Of a stretch of DNA of 64,000 nt, positions 53,035 to 63,295 are shown in pieces; positions within the stretch are counted from its first letter, which is position 1, and every line of letters begins with the position of its first letter. Origin of the DNA: Bacillus solitudinis (lineage in GTDB: Bacteria > Bacillota > Bacilli > Bacillales > Bacillaceae_D); contig NZ_KZ454943.1 in assembly GCF_002797395.1 (NCBI RefSeq), forward strand, positions 3,323,966 to 3,387,965, written 5' to 3'. The translations under genes and the position numbers were made by a program. A model generated the notes under the pieces. It worked only from the letters and a program-made list of their open reading frames with translations, was not told the DNA's origin and did no database searches.

Positions 53035-54654
53035 ATGAGTCAAAAAGGGGCATTGCTTATTATCGGTTTTGGACCGGGTCATGAGCAACATATGACATTA
53101 AGAGCAAAAGAAGCCATTATCGAGAGTGACTCCATCATTGGATACAATACATATGTGGATTTAATCAAGCCTTTACTTACGAATCAAACCATCGTAAGAA
53201 CAGGTATGACAGAAGAGGTAAGTCGGGCACAGGAAGCCGTTCGTCAGGCGGAAGAAGGAAAAAAGGTAGCGGTTATTTCAAGTGGTGACGCAGGTGTCTA
53301 TGGAATGGCAGGTCTCGTCTACGAGGTTTTAATAGAAAAAGGCTGGAAAGAGGAAACGGGAGTGAAGGTGGAAATCATTCCAGGCGTCTCAGCAATTAAT
53401 TCGGTAGCATCGCTTCTTGGCGCTCCGATTATGCATGATGCGTGTACGATAAGTTTAAGCGATCATCTTACACCTTGGGAATTGATTAAAAAGCGAATTG
53501 ATGCAGCAGCTCAAGCAGATTTTGTGATAGCATTTTACAACCCAAAAAGTGGGAGACGGACAAAGCAAATTGAGGAAGCCCAACGAATTTTGCTGTCATA
53601 CCGTTCTCCAGATACACCTGTTGGTCTAGTTAAAAGTGCGTATCGCGATCGTCAGCATATCATTATGACAAACTTAAAAGAAATGCTAGATCATGAGATT
53701 GGTATGCTAACGACGGTTGTCGTCGGAAACGGATCTACGTTTATGTATGATGGGAAAATGATTACCCCGCGTGGATACCAACGAAAATACACGCTGGGTG
53801 CTGAGAAACAATCACTAAAGCCACATCAACGTTTAAAAGAAGAACATGAGCCTTGGGCTTTGCACCAAGGTACTGAACAAGTAGAGCAAAAGGCTATGCC
53901 TCCTTTAAATTTAAAAAATCTAGCGGATGAAGCGTTAAGCAAGTTGAACATTAAGCAGAAACCAGCAAGGGTAATTGACAAGAAAGAGGACGTCCTATTT
54001 AAGCAGGAAACGATTTTTGAATTTGCCGTTTCACCTGGATTAGCAAATAAGAAAATTACGTCGAAACAATTATTATTGATTGCTGAAATTATTGGTGAGC
54101 AAGGCGAGGTCGAGTATACAACGGATCATCAATTGAAGGTTGAAATGAAAACCTCGGACGCAAACGAAGTCACAGCAGAGCTCGAAGCAAAAGGCTTTAT
54201 GCTTCATCCAGTGGGGGATGTGGTTACGATTAAGGCATGTGATTTTTGTGATGGTGACAAAGGGGAATCAATTCCCGAGCTTAACCAAATTCATGAGATA
54301 ATCGGCGGCCAACCCGTTCCAAAACGAATAGCGATTGGTTTTAACGGATGTGGGATGGCCTGCTACGGTGCGCCAACCAATGACATTGGCGTCATTTATC
54401 GTAAAAAAGGTTTTGATTTATTTTTGGGAGCGAAAACTACTGGGCGTAATGCGCATGTTGGGCAACTTGTAGCAGAAGGAATGAGTGGTGAGACTCTTGT
54501 TGAAACAGTCGTCAACGTCGTTCGTGAATTTCAAGAACGGGGCTTACCAAATGAGCGTTTCCATAAATTTTTCAAACGGGTTCAAGTAGTACAAGGCTAT
54601 CGATTTGTGGATGTTCCAGACCCTATTCCAGTTGACATGGCCTGTGGAGACTAA
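53035..54654 (+). CDS. cbiH60: CbiH60-type precorrin/cobalt-factor III C17-methyltransferase with Fe-S domain
   Basis: A two-part protein of 539 residues. Residues 1-245 are the C17-methyltransferase (GFGPGHEQHMTLRA, SSGDAGVYGMAGL, EIIPGVSAINS) that contracts the corrin ring. Residues about 320-539 resemble a sulfite-reductase-type domain with four Cys in CDFC (402, 405) and NGCGMAC (439, 443), fitting one [4Fe-4S] cluster. This is the architecture of Bacillus megaterium CbiH60. AAGGGGGAG precedes the ATG. It is first in the operon behind the riboswitch. Confidence 0.93.
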   Translation: MSQKGALLIIGFGPGHEQHMTLRAKEAIIESDSIIGYNTYVDLIKPLLTNQTIVRTGMTEEVSRAQEAVRQAEEGKKVAVISSGDAGVYGMAGLVYEVLIEKGWKEETGVKVEIIPGVSAINSVASLLGAPIMHDACTISLSDHLTPWELIKKRIDAAAQADFVIAFYNPKSGRRTKQIEEAQRILLSYRSPDTPVGLVKSAYRDRQHIIMTNLKEMLDHEIGMLTTVVVGNGSTFMYDGKMITPRGYQRKYTLGAEKQSLKPHQRLKEEHEPWALHQGTEQVEQKAMPPLNLKNLADEALSKLNIKQKPARVIDKKEDVLFKQETIFEFAVSPGLANKKITSKQLLLIAEIIGEQGEVEYTTDHQLKVEMKTSDANEVTAELEAKGFMLHPVGDVVTIKACDFCDGDKGESIPELNQIHEIIGGQPVPKRIAIGFNGCGMACYGAPTNDIGVIYRKKGFDLFLGAKTTGRNAHVGQLVAEGMSGETLVETVVNVVREFQERGLPNERFHKFFKRVQVVQGYRFVDVPDPIPVDMACGD

Positions 54655-54678
54655 AACTATAAAACGGAGGTGTTTAAT

Positions 54679-55551
54679 ATGAATGCAGTTTTATTCATCG
54701 GACACGGTAGTAGAAAATATGAAGGAAATGAGCAACTAATGCAATTTGTTGAAGGCATGAAGGAAGATATTAAAGCGGACGTTGTTGAAACATGTTTTTT
54801 GGAATTCGCCCAGCCTTCTATCGCAGAAGGAATTGAGACCTGTGTGGCAAAAGGTGCGACGCGTATCGCTTTAGTTCCAATGATGTTTTTTGCAGCGGGG
54901 CATTCAAAGATTCATATTCCTGATATGATTCAAAAAGCTCAAAGTAAGTATCCACTTATTACCTTCACGTACGGACGACCAATTATGTCTCATCCAGTCA
55001 TGGTTGATATTTTAAAAGGTAGATTAGAAGATGCAGGGTTCCAAGACGCGGAACAGAATCAAGAAACTTCTTTACTTTTAGTTGGACGTGGCAGTAGTGA
55101 TGTCGATGCAAATAGCGAATTATACAAAATATCACGTATCCTTAGTGAGCGTTTAAATCGTGTCAATGTTGAACTCTCGTTTATCGGTGTCACCTCGCCT
55201 ACAGTTGAGGAGGGGGTTGAACGATGTAAAAAGCTCGGTGCCTCATCCATTTACATCATTCCCTACTTTTTTTTCTCAGGTATCCTAATGGATCGAATGG
55301 AAGAGAAGCTACAAGTATTTAAACATGACTACGCAGAGGTTTCGTTTGTGATGACAGACTTTGTTGGGTTCCATCCGCAGCTTGTTGATATTTTCAAAGA
55401 GCGCGCAGAGGAAGCATTAGCTGGTCTTGCCGCTTTAAATTGTGATAATTGCCAATATCGGTTATTCGCGAAGGAACATATGGATTTAGAGCATAACCAC
55501 GACCATGACCACGGACACGACCATCATCATCATGACCACTCTCATGTGTAA
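54679..55551 (+). CDS. cbiX: Sirohydrochlorin cobaltochelatase CbiX (long form)
   Basis: A 290-residue class II chelatase that inserts cobalt into sirohydrochlorin. Two halves repeat the CbiX fold: VLFIGHGSRKYEGNEQL with the active His and LLVGRGSSDVDANSELYK. The C-terminus has LNCDNCQYR (CxxC, an iron-sulfur or metal site in long CbiX) and then a His/Asp-rich tail with about 14 His. ATG at 54679 is chosen because CGGAGGTG lies 7 bases upstream. Confidence 0.93.
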   Translation: MNAVLFIGHGSRKYEGNEQLMQFVEGMKEDIKADVVETCFLEFAQPSIAEGIETCVAKGATRIALVPMMFFAAGHSKIHIPDMIQKAQSKYPLITFTYGRPIMSHPVMVDILKGRLEDAGFQDAEQNQETSLLLVGRGSSDVDANSELYKISRILSERLNRVNVELSFIGVTSPTVEEGVERCKKLGASSIYIIPYFFFSGILMDRMEEKLQVFKHDYAEVSFVMTDFVGFHPQLVDIFKERAEEALAGLAALNCDNCQYRLFAKEHMDLEHNHDHDHGHDHHHHDHSHV

Positions 55552-55566
55552 AAGGATGGGGAGACA

Positions 55567-56340
55567 ATGATTTTTGTAATAGCAGGAACAAGCGATGCAC
55601 GGGAAGTTGCGGTTGCATTAAAAGAGGAAGGGTATTCGGTTTTAGCAAGTGTTGTGACCGAAAGTGGAGCGAAAAGCTTAGTAGATGAAGGATTAGAAGC
55701 ACGTGTAGGAAGATTAACTTCAGAAGAAATGAGCGACTTGGTTAAAGAAAGAGGAGCATACCTAATTGTTGACGCCTCCCATCCATTTGCTGAAGAGGCA
55801 TCGAAAAACGCGGTTACAGCTTCAAAACTAGCAAATGTTCCTTACATTCGCTATGAACGTCAATCATCAACGATTGAAGAAAACGAGAGAATTACATTTG
55901 TTTCATCATATGAGGCAGCAGCAGATTTAGCAGCAGCGCATAAAGGTGTAGTTATGCTCACAACTGGTAGTAAAACATTGGCCACTTTTGCCAACAAGCT
56001 TATTAGATTGCCAGATGTGAGAATGGTCGCGCGTATGCTTCCACGGCAAGACAATATGGAGCTTTGCAGTCAACTAGGTGTCGAGCAAAAAAATATTGTG
56101 GCCATCCAAGGTCCCTTTTCCCACGAACTTAATGCAGCTCTATATAAGCAATATGGCGTAACTCTTGTGATCACTAAGGAAAGTGGAAAAATTGGCTCGG
56201 TGGATGATAAACTTCAAGCCGCGAAGGAGTTAAACCTCGAAGTGGTCATTATCGAACGACCGAAACAGCATGTGGGTTATGTGGTAGATACAAAAGAAGC
56301 AGTCATTCAAACAACTAAAACAATATTGGAGGAAACATAG
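55567..56340 (+). CDS. cbiJ: Precorrin-6A/cobalt-precorrin-6A reductase
   Basis: A 257-residue NAD(P)H-dependent reductase of the CobK/CbiJ family. It opens IFVIAGTSDAREVAVAL, with DASHPFAEEASKNA and YIRYERQ typical of the family, and TKESGKIGSVDDKLQAA near the end. It reduces (cobalt-)precorrin-6A. AGGATGGGGAG precedes the ATG. It abuts cbiC directly. Confidence 0.92.
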   Translation: MIFVIAGTSDAREVAVALKEEGYSVLASVVTESGAKSLVDEGLEARVGRLTSEEMSDLVKERGAYLIVDASHPFAEEASKNAVTASKLANVPYIRYERQSSTIEENERITFVSSYEAAADLAAAHKGVVMLTTGSKTLATFANKLIRLPDVRMVARMLPRQDNMELCSQLGVEQKNIVAIQGPFSHELNAALYKQYGVTLVITKESGKIGSVDDKLQAAKELNLEVVIIERPKQHVGYVVDTKEAVIQTTKTILEET

Positions 56341-56991
56341 ATGGACTTTCAAACGGAATTTAAACCACTAACGGTACAACCTCAAGAAATTGAAGGCAAA
56401 AGCTTTGAAGTGATTACAAAGGAGCTTGGTGAGCATCATTTCACGGAGGAGCAATACCCAGTCGTACAGCGCATCATTCATGCATCCGCTGATTTTGATT
56501 TAGGTCGTAGTGTGTTGTTCCACCCAGATGCCGTACGTGCAGGGGTTGCAGCGATTCGTGCTGGGAAAAAGGTCATTGCCGATGTGCAAATGATTCAAAG
56601 TGGAATTAGTAAGCCAAGAATCGAGTCATTCGGGGGAAGTGTCCATGTGTATATCTCTGATCCAGATGTAATGGAGGAAGCGAAACGATTGAACACAACA
56701 CGGGCGATTGTTTCAACTCGTAAAGCAATTAAGGAAACGGATGGAGCTATTTTTGCTATCGGAAATGCACCAACAGCCTTACTTGAATTAATTCGCTTGG
56801 TCAAGAATGGGGAGGCGAAACCATCACTGATTGTTGGAATGCCTGTTGGATTTATTTCTGCAGCCGAATCAAAGGAAGAATTAGCAAAGCTTGATATCCC
56901 GTTTATTACGAATATCGGTCGAAAAGGTGGAAGTCCAGTAACAGTTGCCGCAGTTAATGCATTATCGATTATGGCTCAACAACAAGGATAG
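56341..56991 (+). CDS. cbiC: Cobalt-precorrin-8 methylmutase
   Basis: A 216-residue CbiC/CobH enzyme that moves the C11 methyl group to C12, giving cobyrinate. Conserved parts are RIIHASADFDLGRSVLFHPDAV (catalytic His in IHAS), ADVQMIQSGI and AIGNAPTALLELIRL. The start ATG directly follows the cbiJ stop (TAGATGG). Confidence 0.94.
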   Translation: MDFQTEFKPLTVQPQEIEGKSFEVITKELGEHHFTEEQYPVVQRIIHASADFDLGRSVLFHPDAVRAGVAAIRAGKKVIADVQMIQSGISKPRIESFGGSVHVYISDPDVMEEAKRLNTTRAIVSTRKAIKETDGAIFAIGNAPTALLELIRLVKNGEAKPSLIVGMPVGFISAAESKEELAKLDIPFITNIGRKGGSPVTVAAVNALSIMAQQQG

Positions 56992-56994
56992 ACG

Positions 56995-58104
56995 ATGAAA
57001 AAGGAAACAAAAGACCCGAAGGATATGCGTCATGGGTATACGACTGGATCGAATGCGACTGCAGCAACAAAGGCAGCACTTCTGTCGCTCGTACGGCAGG
57101 AGCCTGTCGAAACAGTCACCATTCGTTTGCCAATTGGAGACTTTGTAACTTTTCATATGGAATCTGTAATAATAACAGATGATTCTGTAGAAGTAGCGAT
57201 TATTAAAGATGCCGGCGACGATCCCGATGCCACGCACAAAGCGAGAATTGTTTCCACTGTTCGCTGGAGTGATCAAGACGGGATTTTGTTGGATGGTGGT
57301 ATTGGTGTAGGGCGGGTGACAAAGCCTGGTCTGCCTGTTAAAGTCGGCGAAGCTGCCATTAATCCGATTCCAAGAAAGATGATTCGTGAAACGGTAAGAG
57401 AGGTATTGGAGGAGGCTGGGTCGCAGCGAGGGATATCGATTGTCATTTCAGTACCGGACGGAGAAGAAATTGCGAAAAAGACTTTGAATGCAAGACTTGG
57501 CATCATCGGTGGAATTTCAATTCTTGGAACACGAGGAACGGTCGTGCCATTTTCCACCGCTGCCTTTCGTGCAAGCATTGCCCAAGCTATTTCAGTAGCG
57601 GTAAACGGAGGCTGTGAACACCTGATTTGTTCAACCGGAGGGCGGAGCGAGAAATACGCGATGGAACTATTTCCTGATTTACCTGAAGAGGCTTTTATCG
57701 AGATGGGGGATTTCGTTGGTTTTACCTTAAAGCAATGCAAAGGTAGAAAAGTGAAACATGTCACGCTTGTTGGAATGATGGGGAAGTTTTCAAAGGTTGC
57801 CCAAGGGGTGATGAATGTTCACTCAAAAAGTGCACCCGTCAGCTTTGAGTTTTTAGCAGAGGTTGCGAAGCAAAGTGGCGTGCCTGAGGAATTTCATCAA
57901 GAAATTATAAATGCTAACACAGCATCACAAGTTGGGACGATGATGTATGAACATGGCTATACATCATTTTTCGAGCAACTTTGCCTGCGAGCATCAGAAG
58001 AGGGACTGAAGGAAATTAAAGGTGGCATGTCAATTGAAACGATCTTGATGTCAATGAAAAATGAGTTACTTGGAAGAGAGGCTGTCACATGGGAGAAGCA
58101 ATAA
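56995..58104 (+). CDS. cbiD: Cobalt-precorrin-5B C1-methyltransferase CbiD
   Basis: A 369-residue protein with [19 protein letters not shown] near the N-terminus, [25 protein letters not shown], and [18 protein letters not shown]-like segments. CbiD methylates C1 in the anaerobic corrin pathway and is diagnostic for that route. The start is 3 bases after cbiC; the end overlaps cbiET by 16 bases. Confidence 0.94.
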   Translation: MKKETKDPKDMRHGYTTGSNATAATKAALLSLVRQEPVETVTIRLPIGDFVTFHMESVIITDDSVEVAIIKDAGDDPDATHKARIVSTVRWSDQDGILLDGGIGVGRVTKPGLPVKVGEAAINPIPRKMIRETVREVLEEAGSQRGISIVISVPDGEEIAKKTLNARLGIIGGISILGTRGTVVPFSTAAFRASIAQAISVAVNGGCEHLICSTGGRSEKYAMELFPDLPEEAFIEMGDFVGFTLKQCKGRKVKHVTLVGMMGKFSKVAQGVMNVHSKSAPVSFEFLAEVAKQSGVPEEFHQEIINANTASQVGTMMYEHGYTSFFEQLCLRASEEGLKEIKGGMSIETILMSMKNELLGREAVTWEKQ

Positions 58105-59303
58105 AAGTAGTAGGTATCGGTGAACAAGGCCCTGCTGCCTTACCTGCTTTATACATAAAATGGATTGAAGAAAGTGAACGAATGGTTGGAGGAGAGCGCA
58201 ACCTTGGGCTATTTCCTCAATATACGGGTGAAAAAATTGTTCTAAAAGGCGGATTAAAGGAAACGATTGACCAACTGCTAGAATCAGATAAAAAAACCGT
58301 TGTCCTTGCCTCGGGAGATCCACTTTTCTTTGGGATTGGCCGCTACTTAGCTAGTAAGCTCGATAACATTGAAATTTATCCATCTTTAAGTTCAATACAA
58401 GAAGGATTTGCAAAAATGAAGGAAAGCTGGCATGATGCAACCTTTATTAGCGTGCATGGTCGTTCAATGGTAGGACTCGCTCAAAAAATCGATGGACTTG
58501 ATAAGGTCTGTTTATTAACAGATGAGCAGCATACACCAGCTAAGATTGCGAACTATTTACTGGATTTCAACATGACAGAGTACAAAGCCTTTGTAGCTGA
58601 AGCACTTGGCGGAGAAAGTGAGAAAACAGCTTGGTTCAGTCTTGAAGAATTAACTGAGTATGAAGCGAATCCACTTAATATTGTCGTTCTCAAAAAAATG
58701 AAAGACGCTCCAGTTTATCCACTTGGGATTGACGATTCCTTATTTAAGCAACGCAAGCCTGATAAAGGGTTGATTACGAAAAAGGAAATTCGGATTTTAA
58801 GCATTGCAGCAATGAAGATTAACAAAGCGAGTACGGTTTGGGATATCGGTACATGCACTGGCTCGGTTTCAATTGAAGCAGCGAAGATTGCCAAGGAAGG
58901 TCAAGTGTTTGCGATTGAAAAAAACGAGGCAGACCTTGAAAACTGTTTTGAAAACATGAAAATTTTCCGGACGGATTTTACAGCGGTTCATGGGAAAGCA
59001 CCTGAGTATTTGGATACATGGCCAGACCCTGATGCGGTCTTTATTGGTGGCACAGGTGGAGAAATGAAAGACATTATCCAATTATGTACGCATCGGTTGA
59101 AGAAGAATGGCCGCATCGTTTTAAATGCCGTAACAATTGAAACATTAGCAACCGCACAGGCGGCCTTTAAAGAAGTCGGTATGGATATTGACATTACCCT
59201 CGCTCAGTTATCAAGAAGTAAGCCGATTCTACATATGACGCGTTTTGATGCGTTAAATCCAATTTATATTATTACAGCAACAAAGAAGGAGGAGAGCGAA
59301 TGA
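58089..59303 (+). CDS. cbiET: Fused CbiE-CbiT (C5,C15-methyltransferase/decarboxylase)
   Basis: A 404-residue fusion. The N-terminal CbiE part (about 1-200) has [16 protein letters not shown] and [18 protein letters not shown]. The C-terminal CbiT part (about 215-404) has [18 protein letters not shown] for SAM binding. Together they methylate C5 and C15 and decarboxylate C12. The start overlaps cbiD and the stop overlaps cbiL, so translation is coupled. Confidence 0.94.
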   Translation: MGEAIKVVGIGEQGPAALPALYIKWIEESERMVGGERNLGLFPQYTGEKIVLKGGLKETIDQLLESDKKTVVLASGDPLFFGIGRYLASKLDNIEIYPSLSSIQEGFAKMKESWHDATFISVHGRSMVGLAQKIDGLDKVCLLTDEQHTPAKIANYLLDFNMTEYKAFVAEALGGESEKTAWFSLEELTEYEANPLNIVVLKKMKDAPVYPLGIDDSLFKQRKPDKGLITKKEIRILSIAAMKINKASTVWDIGTCTGSVSIEAAKIAKEGQVFAIEKNEADLENCFENMKIFRTDFTAVHGKAPEYLDTWPDPDAVFIGGTGGEMKDIIQLCTHRLKKNGRIVLNAVTIETLATAQAAFKEVGMDIDITLAQLSRSKPILHMTRFDALNPIYIITATKKEESE

Positions 59304-60031
59304 CTCTCGGAACAGTGTATGGAGTAGGGGTTGGACCTGGAGACCCTGAATTAATAACGCTTAAGGCTTACCGGATGTTAAAGGAAGCAGATGTAATTGC
59401 CTATCCGAAAAAGCGCCATGGAAGCAAAAGCTATGCCTATCAAATTATTGAAGCATTTGTTGACCCCCAAGAAAAAGAAATGCTTGGACTTGTCTTTCCA
59501 ATGACGAAGGATCAGGACGTACTTCAGGATCAGTGGGAACAAATTACCGAGGATGTCTTTAATCAAGTCAAAGAAGGAAAAGACGTTGCGTTTGTTACAG
59601 AAGGAGATCCGATGCTCTATAGCACTTTCATTCACTTACAACGGACATTGGCGGCAGCTCATCCTGAAGTCAACGTGAAGTCAATTCCAGGTATTTCATC
59701 AATTAACGGGGTGGCATCCCAATTAAATATTCCCCTTGCTGATGGTGATGACTGGATGGCGATTATTCCAGCAACAGAGGACCGCGAGCAAATGAAAAAA
59801 GCCCTACTCGAGCATGATGGCATGGTCTTTATTAAAGTTGCAAAAGTCTTACCGATGATGATTGAGTTGCTAGAAGAGCTAAATCTCGTAAAGAGCGCTG
59901 CTGTGGTTACGAAGGTGACCTCAGCCGAAGAATTCATTTGGAGAGACGTTACTGAATTAAAGACCGCTGAACTCGAATACTTAACATTGATGCTGGTAAG
60001 AAAGGGAGCGAATATGAATGCTGGAGTCTAA
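59300..60031 (+). CDS. cbiL: Precorrin-2/cobalt-factor II C20-methyltransferase
   Basis: A 243-residue tetrapyrrole methyltransferase. It opens [22 protein letters not shown] and has [16 protein letters not shown] and [15 protein letters not shown], the pattern of CbiL/CobI. It methylates C20 after cobalt insertion. ATGA overlap with cbiET; the end overlaps cbiF by 14 bases. Confidence 0.93.
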   Translation: MTLGTVYGVGVGPGDPELITLKAYRMLKEADVIAYPKKRHGSKSYAYQIIEAFVDPQEKEMLGLVFPMTKDQDVLQDQWEQITEDVFNQVKEGKDVAFVTEGDPMLYSTFIHLQRTLAAAHPEVNVKSIPGISSINGVASQLNIPLADGDDWMAIIPATEDREQMKKALLEHDGMVFIKVAKVLPMMIELLEELNLVKSAAVVTKVTSAEEFIWRDVTELKTAELEYLTLMLVRKGANMNAGV

Positions 60032-60812
60032 AGTATATATCGTTGGTGCAGGACCTGGAGACCCTGACTTAATCACAGTGAAAGGACAGCGTATATTACA
60101 GCAAGCTGATGTTGTTTTGTACACTGATTCATTGGTTAATCCTGAACTCATTGAGCAAGCGAAACCAGAAGCGAAGGTCTTGAAAACGGCAGGGATGAAT
60201 TTAGAAGAAATCATTGATGTCATGCGTGAAGAAATTCAACAAGGAAAAAGTATAGCCCGTGTTCATACTGGAGACCCGGCTGTGTATGGTGCTATTTTTG
60301 AACAAATGACTTATTTGAAAAAGCTAAACATTGCCTACGAAATCATTCCAGGCGTTAGCTCAGTTTTTGCATCAGCCGCCGCTGCAGGAATTGAATTAAC
60401 GATTCCAGAACTTACGCAAACGCTGATTTTAACAAGAGCAGAAGGTCGCACACCAATGCCAGATGGCGAAAAGCTAATTGATTTAGCAAAGCACCAAGCT
60501 TCAATGGCTCTTTTTTTAAGTGCGACACTGATGAAAAAGGTCGTTCGTGAATGTTTAGAAGCGGGCTGGAAGGAATCAGATGCTGTCGTTGTTGTTTATA
60601 AGGCATCATGGCCTGATCAAAAGGTCGTTCGTGCTACACTTGGAACAGTTGATGAGGAAATGAGAAAAGCAGGGATCCGTAAGCAGGCAATGGTAATTAT
60701 TAGTAAGGCAGCTGATCCGGCTTTGCTTGACGAAGAAGGTAAGTATGAATCAAAGCTTTATGATAAAACGTTTACGCACGGCTATCGCAAAGGGGAGCCA
60801 GCTAATGGATAA
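60018..60812 (+). CDS. cbiF: Cobalt-precorrin-4 C11-methyltransferase
   Basis: A 264-residue methyltransferase of the CbiF/CobM type: VYIVGAGPGDPDLITVKGQRIL, RVHTGDPAVYGAIFEQM, PGVSSVFASAAAAGIELT and LILTRAEGRTPMPDGE. It methylates C11. The start lies inside the end of cbiL; AAGGGAGCG precedes the ATG. Confidence 0.94.
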   Translation: MLESKVYIVGAGPGDPDLITVKGQRILQQADVVLYTDSLVNPELIEQAKPEAKVLKTAGMNLEEIIDVMREEIQQGKSIARVHTGDPAVYGAIFEQMTYLKKLNIAYEIIPGVSSVFASAAAAGIELTIPELTQTLILTRAEGRTPMPDGEKLIDLAKHQASMALFLSATLMKKVVRECLEAGWKESDAVVVVYKASWPDQKVVRATLGTVDEEMRKAGIRKQAMVIISKAADPALLDEEGKYESKLYDKTFTHGYRKGEPANG

Positions 60813-61887
60813 CATCGCTCTTGTTGCAATAACCAAGCATGGAACGGAAATGGTTCGTACTCTGCATGAGCAAGTACCAACTGCTGATGTATATTACATG
60901 AGCAAACATGCAACGGGGGATGAAGTCCAGCGAGGATTTACGACATTTGAAGGGTCGGTTCGTTTACAGTTACCTGCCTTATTTGAAAAATATGATGGCA
61001 TTGTTATGGTCATTTCACTAGGAGCCGTCATTCGTATGGTTGCCCCAATTTTAAAAGGAAAGAAAGTAGATCCTGCGGTTGTTGTAATTGATGATCGTGG
61101 CCAATTCGTAATAAGTGCACTATCAGGACATGTCGGTGGAGCCAATGAATTAACGACAAAGCTTGCAAGATTAATGGGAGCCACACCTGTTATTACAACC
61201 GCTTCCGATGTTCAAAAAACAATTCCTGTTGATATTTTTGGAAGAGAATTCGGTTGGACGATTGAAGATGACCGCGCGGTTACCCCGGTTAGTGCAGCTG
61301 TTGTGAATGAAGAGCCCGTTCTCATCGTTCAGGAGTCTGGTGAAAAAACGTGGTGGAAGCATGAAAAGCCAATTCCTAACACATTCACCGTTGTTGATTC
61401 GTTTAGAGAAGCAGATTATCATGCATTCAGCGCAGCACTAGTAATCTCCGATAAGGTGTTGAATGATGAATGGATGAATCTTCTGCGAACAAAGGGCGTG
61501 CTGTACCGTCCAAAAACGATTTGTCTAGGTATCGGCTGTAATCGCGGCACCTCTGATGAAGAAATTGAGGCTGTTATTCTAGAAACGTTGGCCGAGCAAG
61601 AACTCTCCCCATTATCGGTTCATAGCGTTAGCACGATTGATTTAAAAAAGGATGAAGAAGGCTTATTAGAAGTATGTGAGAATCGTGGGTGGGAGTTTAT
61701 CTATTATTCCCCTGAGGAATTGAATGAAATTGAAATCCCCAATCCTTCCGATACCGTATTTAAATTTACGGGGGCATATGGAGTAAGTGAACCGGCATCA
61801 CTCCGCACGTCAGGAGCTAATGCACTGCGAGTTGAAAAGAAGAAAAGTGGGAATGTGACGATTTCGATTGCAATCAGAAATGTGTAG
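60805..61887 (+). CDS. cbiG: Cobalt-precorrin-5A hydrolase CbiG
   Basis: A 360-residue CbiG, which opens the ring lactone and releases C2 as acetaldehyde. Conserved are [38 protein letters not shown] and the C-terminal [16 protein letters not shown] and [16 protein letters not shown] at 60805 overlaps the cbiF stop by 8 bases; the frame is open upstream but that belongs to cbiF. Confidence 0.93.
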   Translation: MDNIALVAITKHGTEMVRTLHEQVPTADVYYMSKHATGDEVQRGFTTFEGSVRLQLPALFEKYDGIVMVISLGAVIRMVAPILKGKKVDPAVVVIDDRGQFVISALSGHVGGANELTTKLARLMGATPVITTASDVQKTIPVDIFGREFGWTIEDDRAVTPVSAAVVNEEPVLIVQESGEKTWWKHEKPIPNTFTVVDSFREADYHAFSAALVISDKVLNDEWMNLLRTKGVLYRPKTICLGIGCNRGTSDEEIEAVILETLAEQELSPLSVHSVSTIDLKKDEEGLLEVCENRGWEFIYYSPEELNEIEIPNPSDTVFKFTGAYGVSEPASLRTSGANALRVEKKKSGNVTISIAIRNV

Positions 61888-61898
61888 AGGTGAATAGC

Positions 61899-63281
61899 AT
61901 GCAAGCAAGACTAGTTATCGCAGGAACCAATAGTGGTGTTGGCAAAACAACCATCACATTAGGGTTAATGGCTGCTCTTAAAAAAGAAGGTCACATCATT
62001 CAAGGCTTTAAATGTGGTCCCGACTATATCGATCCGAGCTACCATTCAGCGCTCACTAAACGTGTGTCTCGAAATTTAGATAGTTGGATGCTTTCTCCTG
62101 AATTCGTAAATGATATTTTTATTGAGGCAAGTCAAGGGGCGGATTTTTCGTTGATAGAAGGGGTTATGGGATTATACGATGGCAAGTCTCCTCTTCATGA
62201 CAATGGGAGTACAGCAGAAATTAGCATGCTGATTAAAGCACCTATATTACTTGCGGTAAATATTGCGAGTATGTCAAGAAGTGCCGCAGCAATTGTCAAG
62301 GGCTATCAGCTTTTAAACCCAGCCGTTAATATCGGCGCCGTAATTTTAAATCAAGCTGGCAGTGACCGGCATGCTAATCTTTGCAAGCAGGCAATTGAGC
62401 AAGAATGTGACATCCCGGTTATTGGTTATTTGAAAAAAGGTGATGTGCCGACAATTCCCTCCCGTCATTTAGGGTTAATTCCTGCGCTCGAACGGGGAGA
62501 GCATCAAGAGATGTTTGCTGAATTGGCTGAAGTTTTTAGTAGGCAAGTTGACCTAGAGTCCGTGAAAAAACTTGCCCAATCAGCACCGGATTTAAGTTCC
62601 AAAACGGACATCTTTTCAAAAAGCTTTTCTACACCGGCAGTTAAAATAGCAGTAGCTCGTGATTTGGCGTTTAATTTCTATTATGAGGAAAACTTTACGT
62701 TATTACGTCAAGCTGGCGCAGAATTGGTTTTCTTTAGTCCATTAGCTGGGGACACCTTGCCTGAATGTGATGGTTTATATATTGGGGGAGGATTTCCAGA
62801 AGAGTTTGCAGAGAAACTTTCTCTAAACATCAAACTTAAAGCGGATATTCGTTCTCACGTTACGCAAGGTCTTCCTACACTAGCTGAATGTGGAGGCTAT
62901 ATGTATTTAGGAGAAAGTATCAAAAATTCGGATGAGCAACTCTTTCAGATGGTTGGTGTTATTCCAATGGATGTACAAATGCAAAAGAAACGTGCGGCAC
63001 TCGGATATCGAGAGGTCACCTCACTTGAAGATACGTTTTTGTTAAATAAAAGTGAAGGTGTTCGTGGTCATGAATTCCATTACTCGACCGCTATGTATGA
63101 AGGGAAGCAAAGGCCGGTTTATGAAACAAGTGGATTACGTGGAGTAAAACAAGAAGGCTTTTATCAGAATCAACTTGTGGCAGGCTATACTCATCTACAT
63201 TTCGGTTCGAACCCTATGATTGCGAGTAACTGGGTAGAGGCATGCAAAACGTATCAAAGTAAACGAATTTTGATGAACTAG
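61899..63281 (+). CDS. cbiA: Cobyrinic acid a,c-diamide synthase
   Basis: A 460-residue amidotransferase. The N-terminal ATPase has [18 protein letters not shown] and YIDPSYHS; the C-terminal glutaminase has [13 protein letters not shown] with the catalytic Cys and [11 protein letters not shown] with the His. It amidates the a and c side chains of cobyrinate. ATG at 61899 follows AGAGGTGAA; a GTG three codons earlier is part of the ribosome site. Confidence 0.94.
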   Translation: MQARLVIAGTNSGVGKTTITLGLMAALKKEGHIIQGFKCGPDYIDPSYHSALTKRVSRNLDSWMLSPEFVNDIFIEASQGADFSLIEGVMGLYDGKSPLHDNGSTAEISMLIKAPILLAVNIASMSRSAAAIVKGYQLLNPAVNIGAVILNQAGSDRHANLCKQAIEQECDIPVIGYLKKGDVPTIPSRHLGLIPALERGEHQEMFAELAEVFSRQVDLESVKKLAQSAPDLSSKTDIFSKSFSTPAVKIAVARDLAFNFYYEENFTLLRQAGAELVFFSPLAGDTLPECDGLYIGGGFPEEFAEKLSLNIKLKADIRSHVTQGLPTLAECGGYMYLGESIKNSDEQLFQMVGVIPMDVQMQKKRAALGYREVTSLEDTFLLNKSEGVRGHEFHYSTAMYEGKQRPVYETSGLRGVKQEGFYQNQLVAGYTHLHFGSNPMIASNWVEACKTYQSKRILMN

Positions 63282-63295
63282 AAGAGGGTGTAAAC

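Noticed and set aside
60727-60804. Longer N-terminus for cbiG
   Set aside because: The upstream part is the coding end of cbiF; the family starts at the ATG at 60805.
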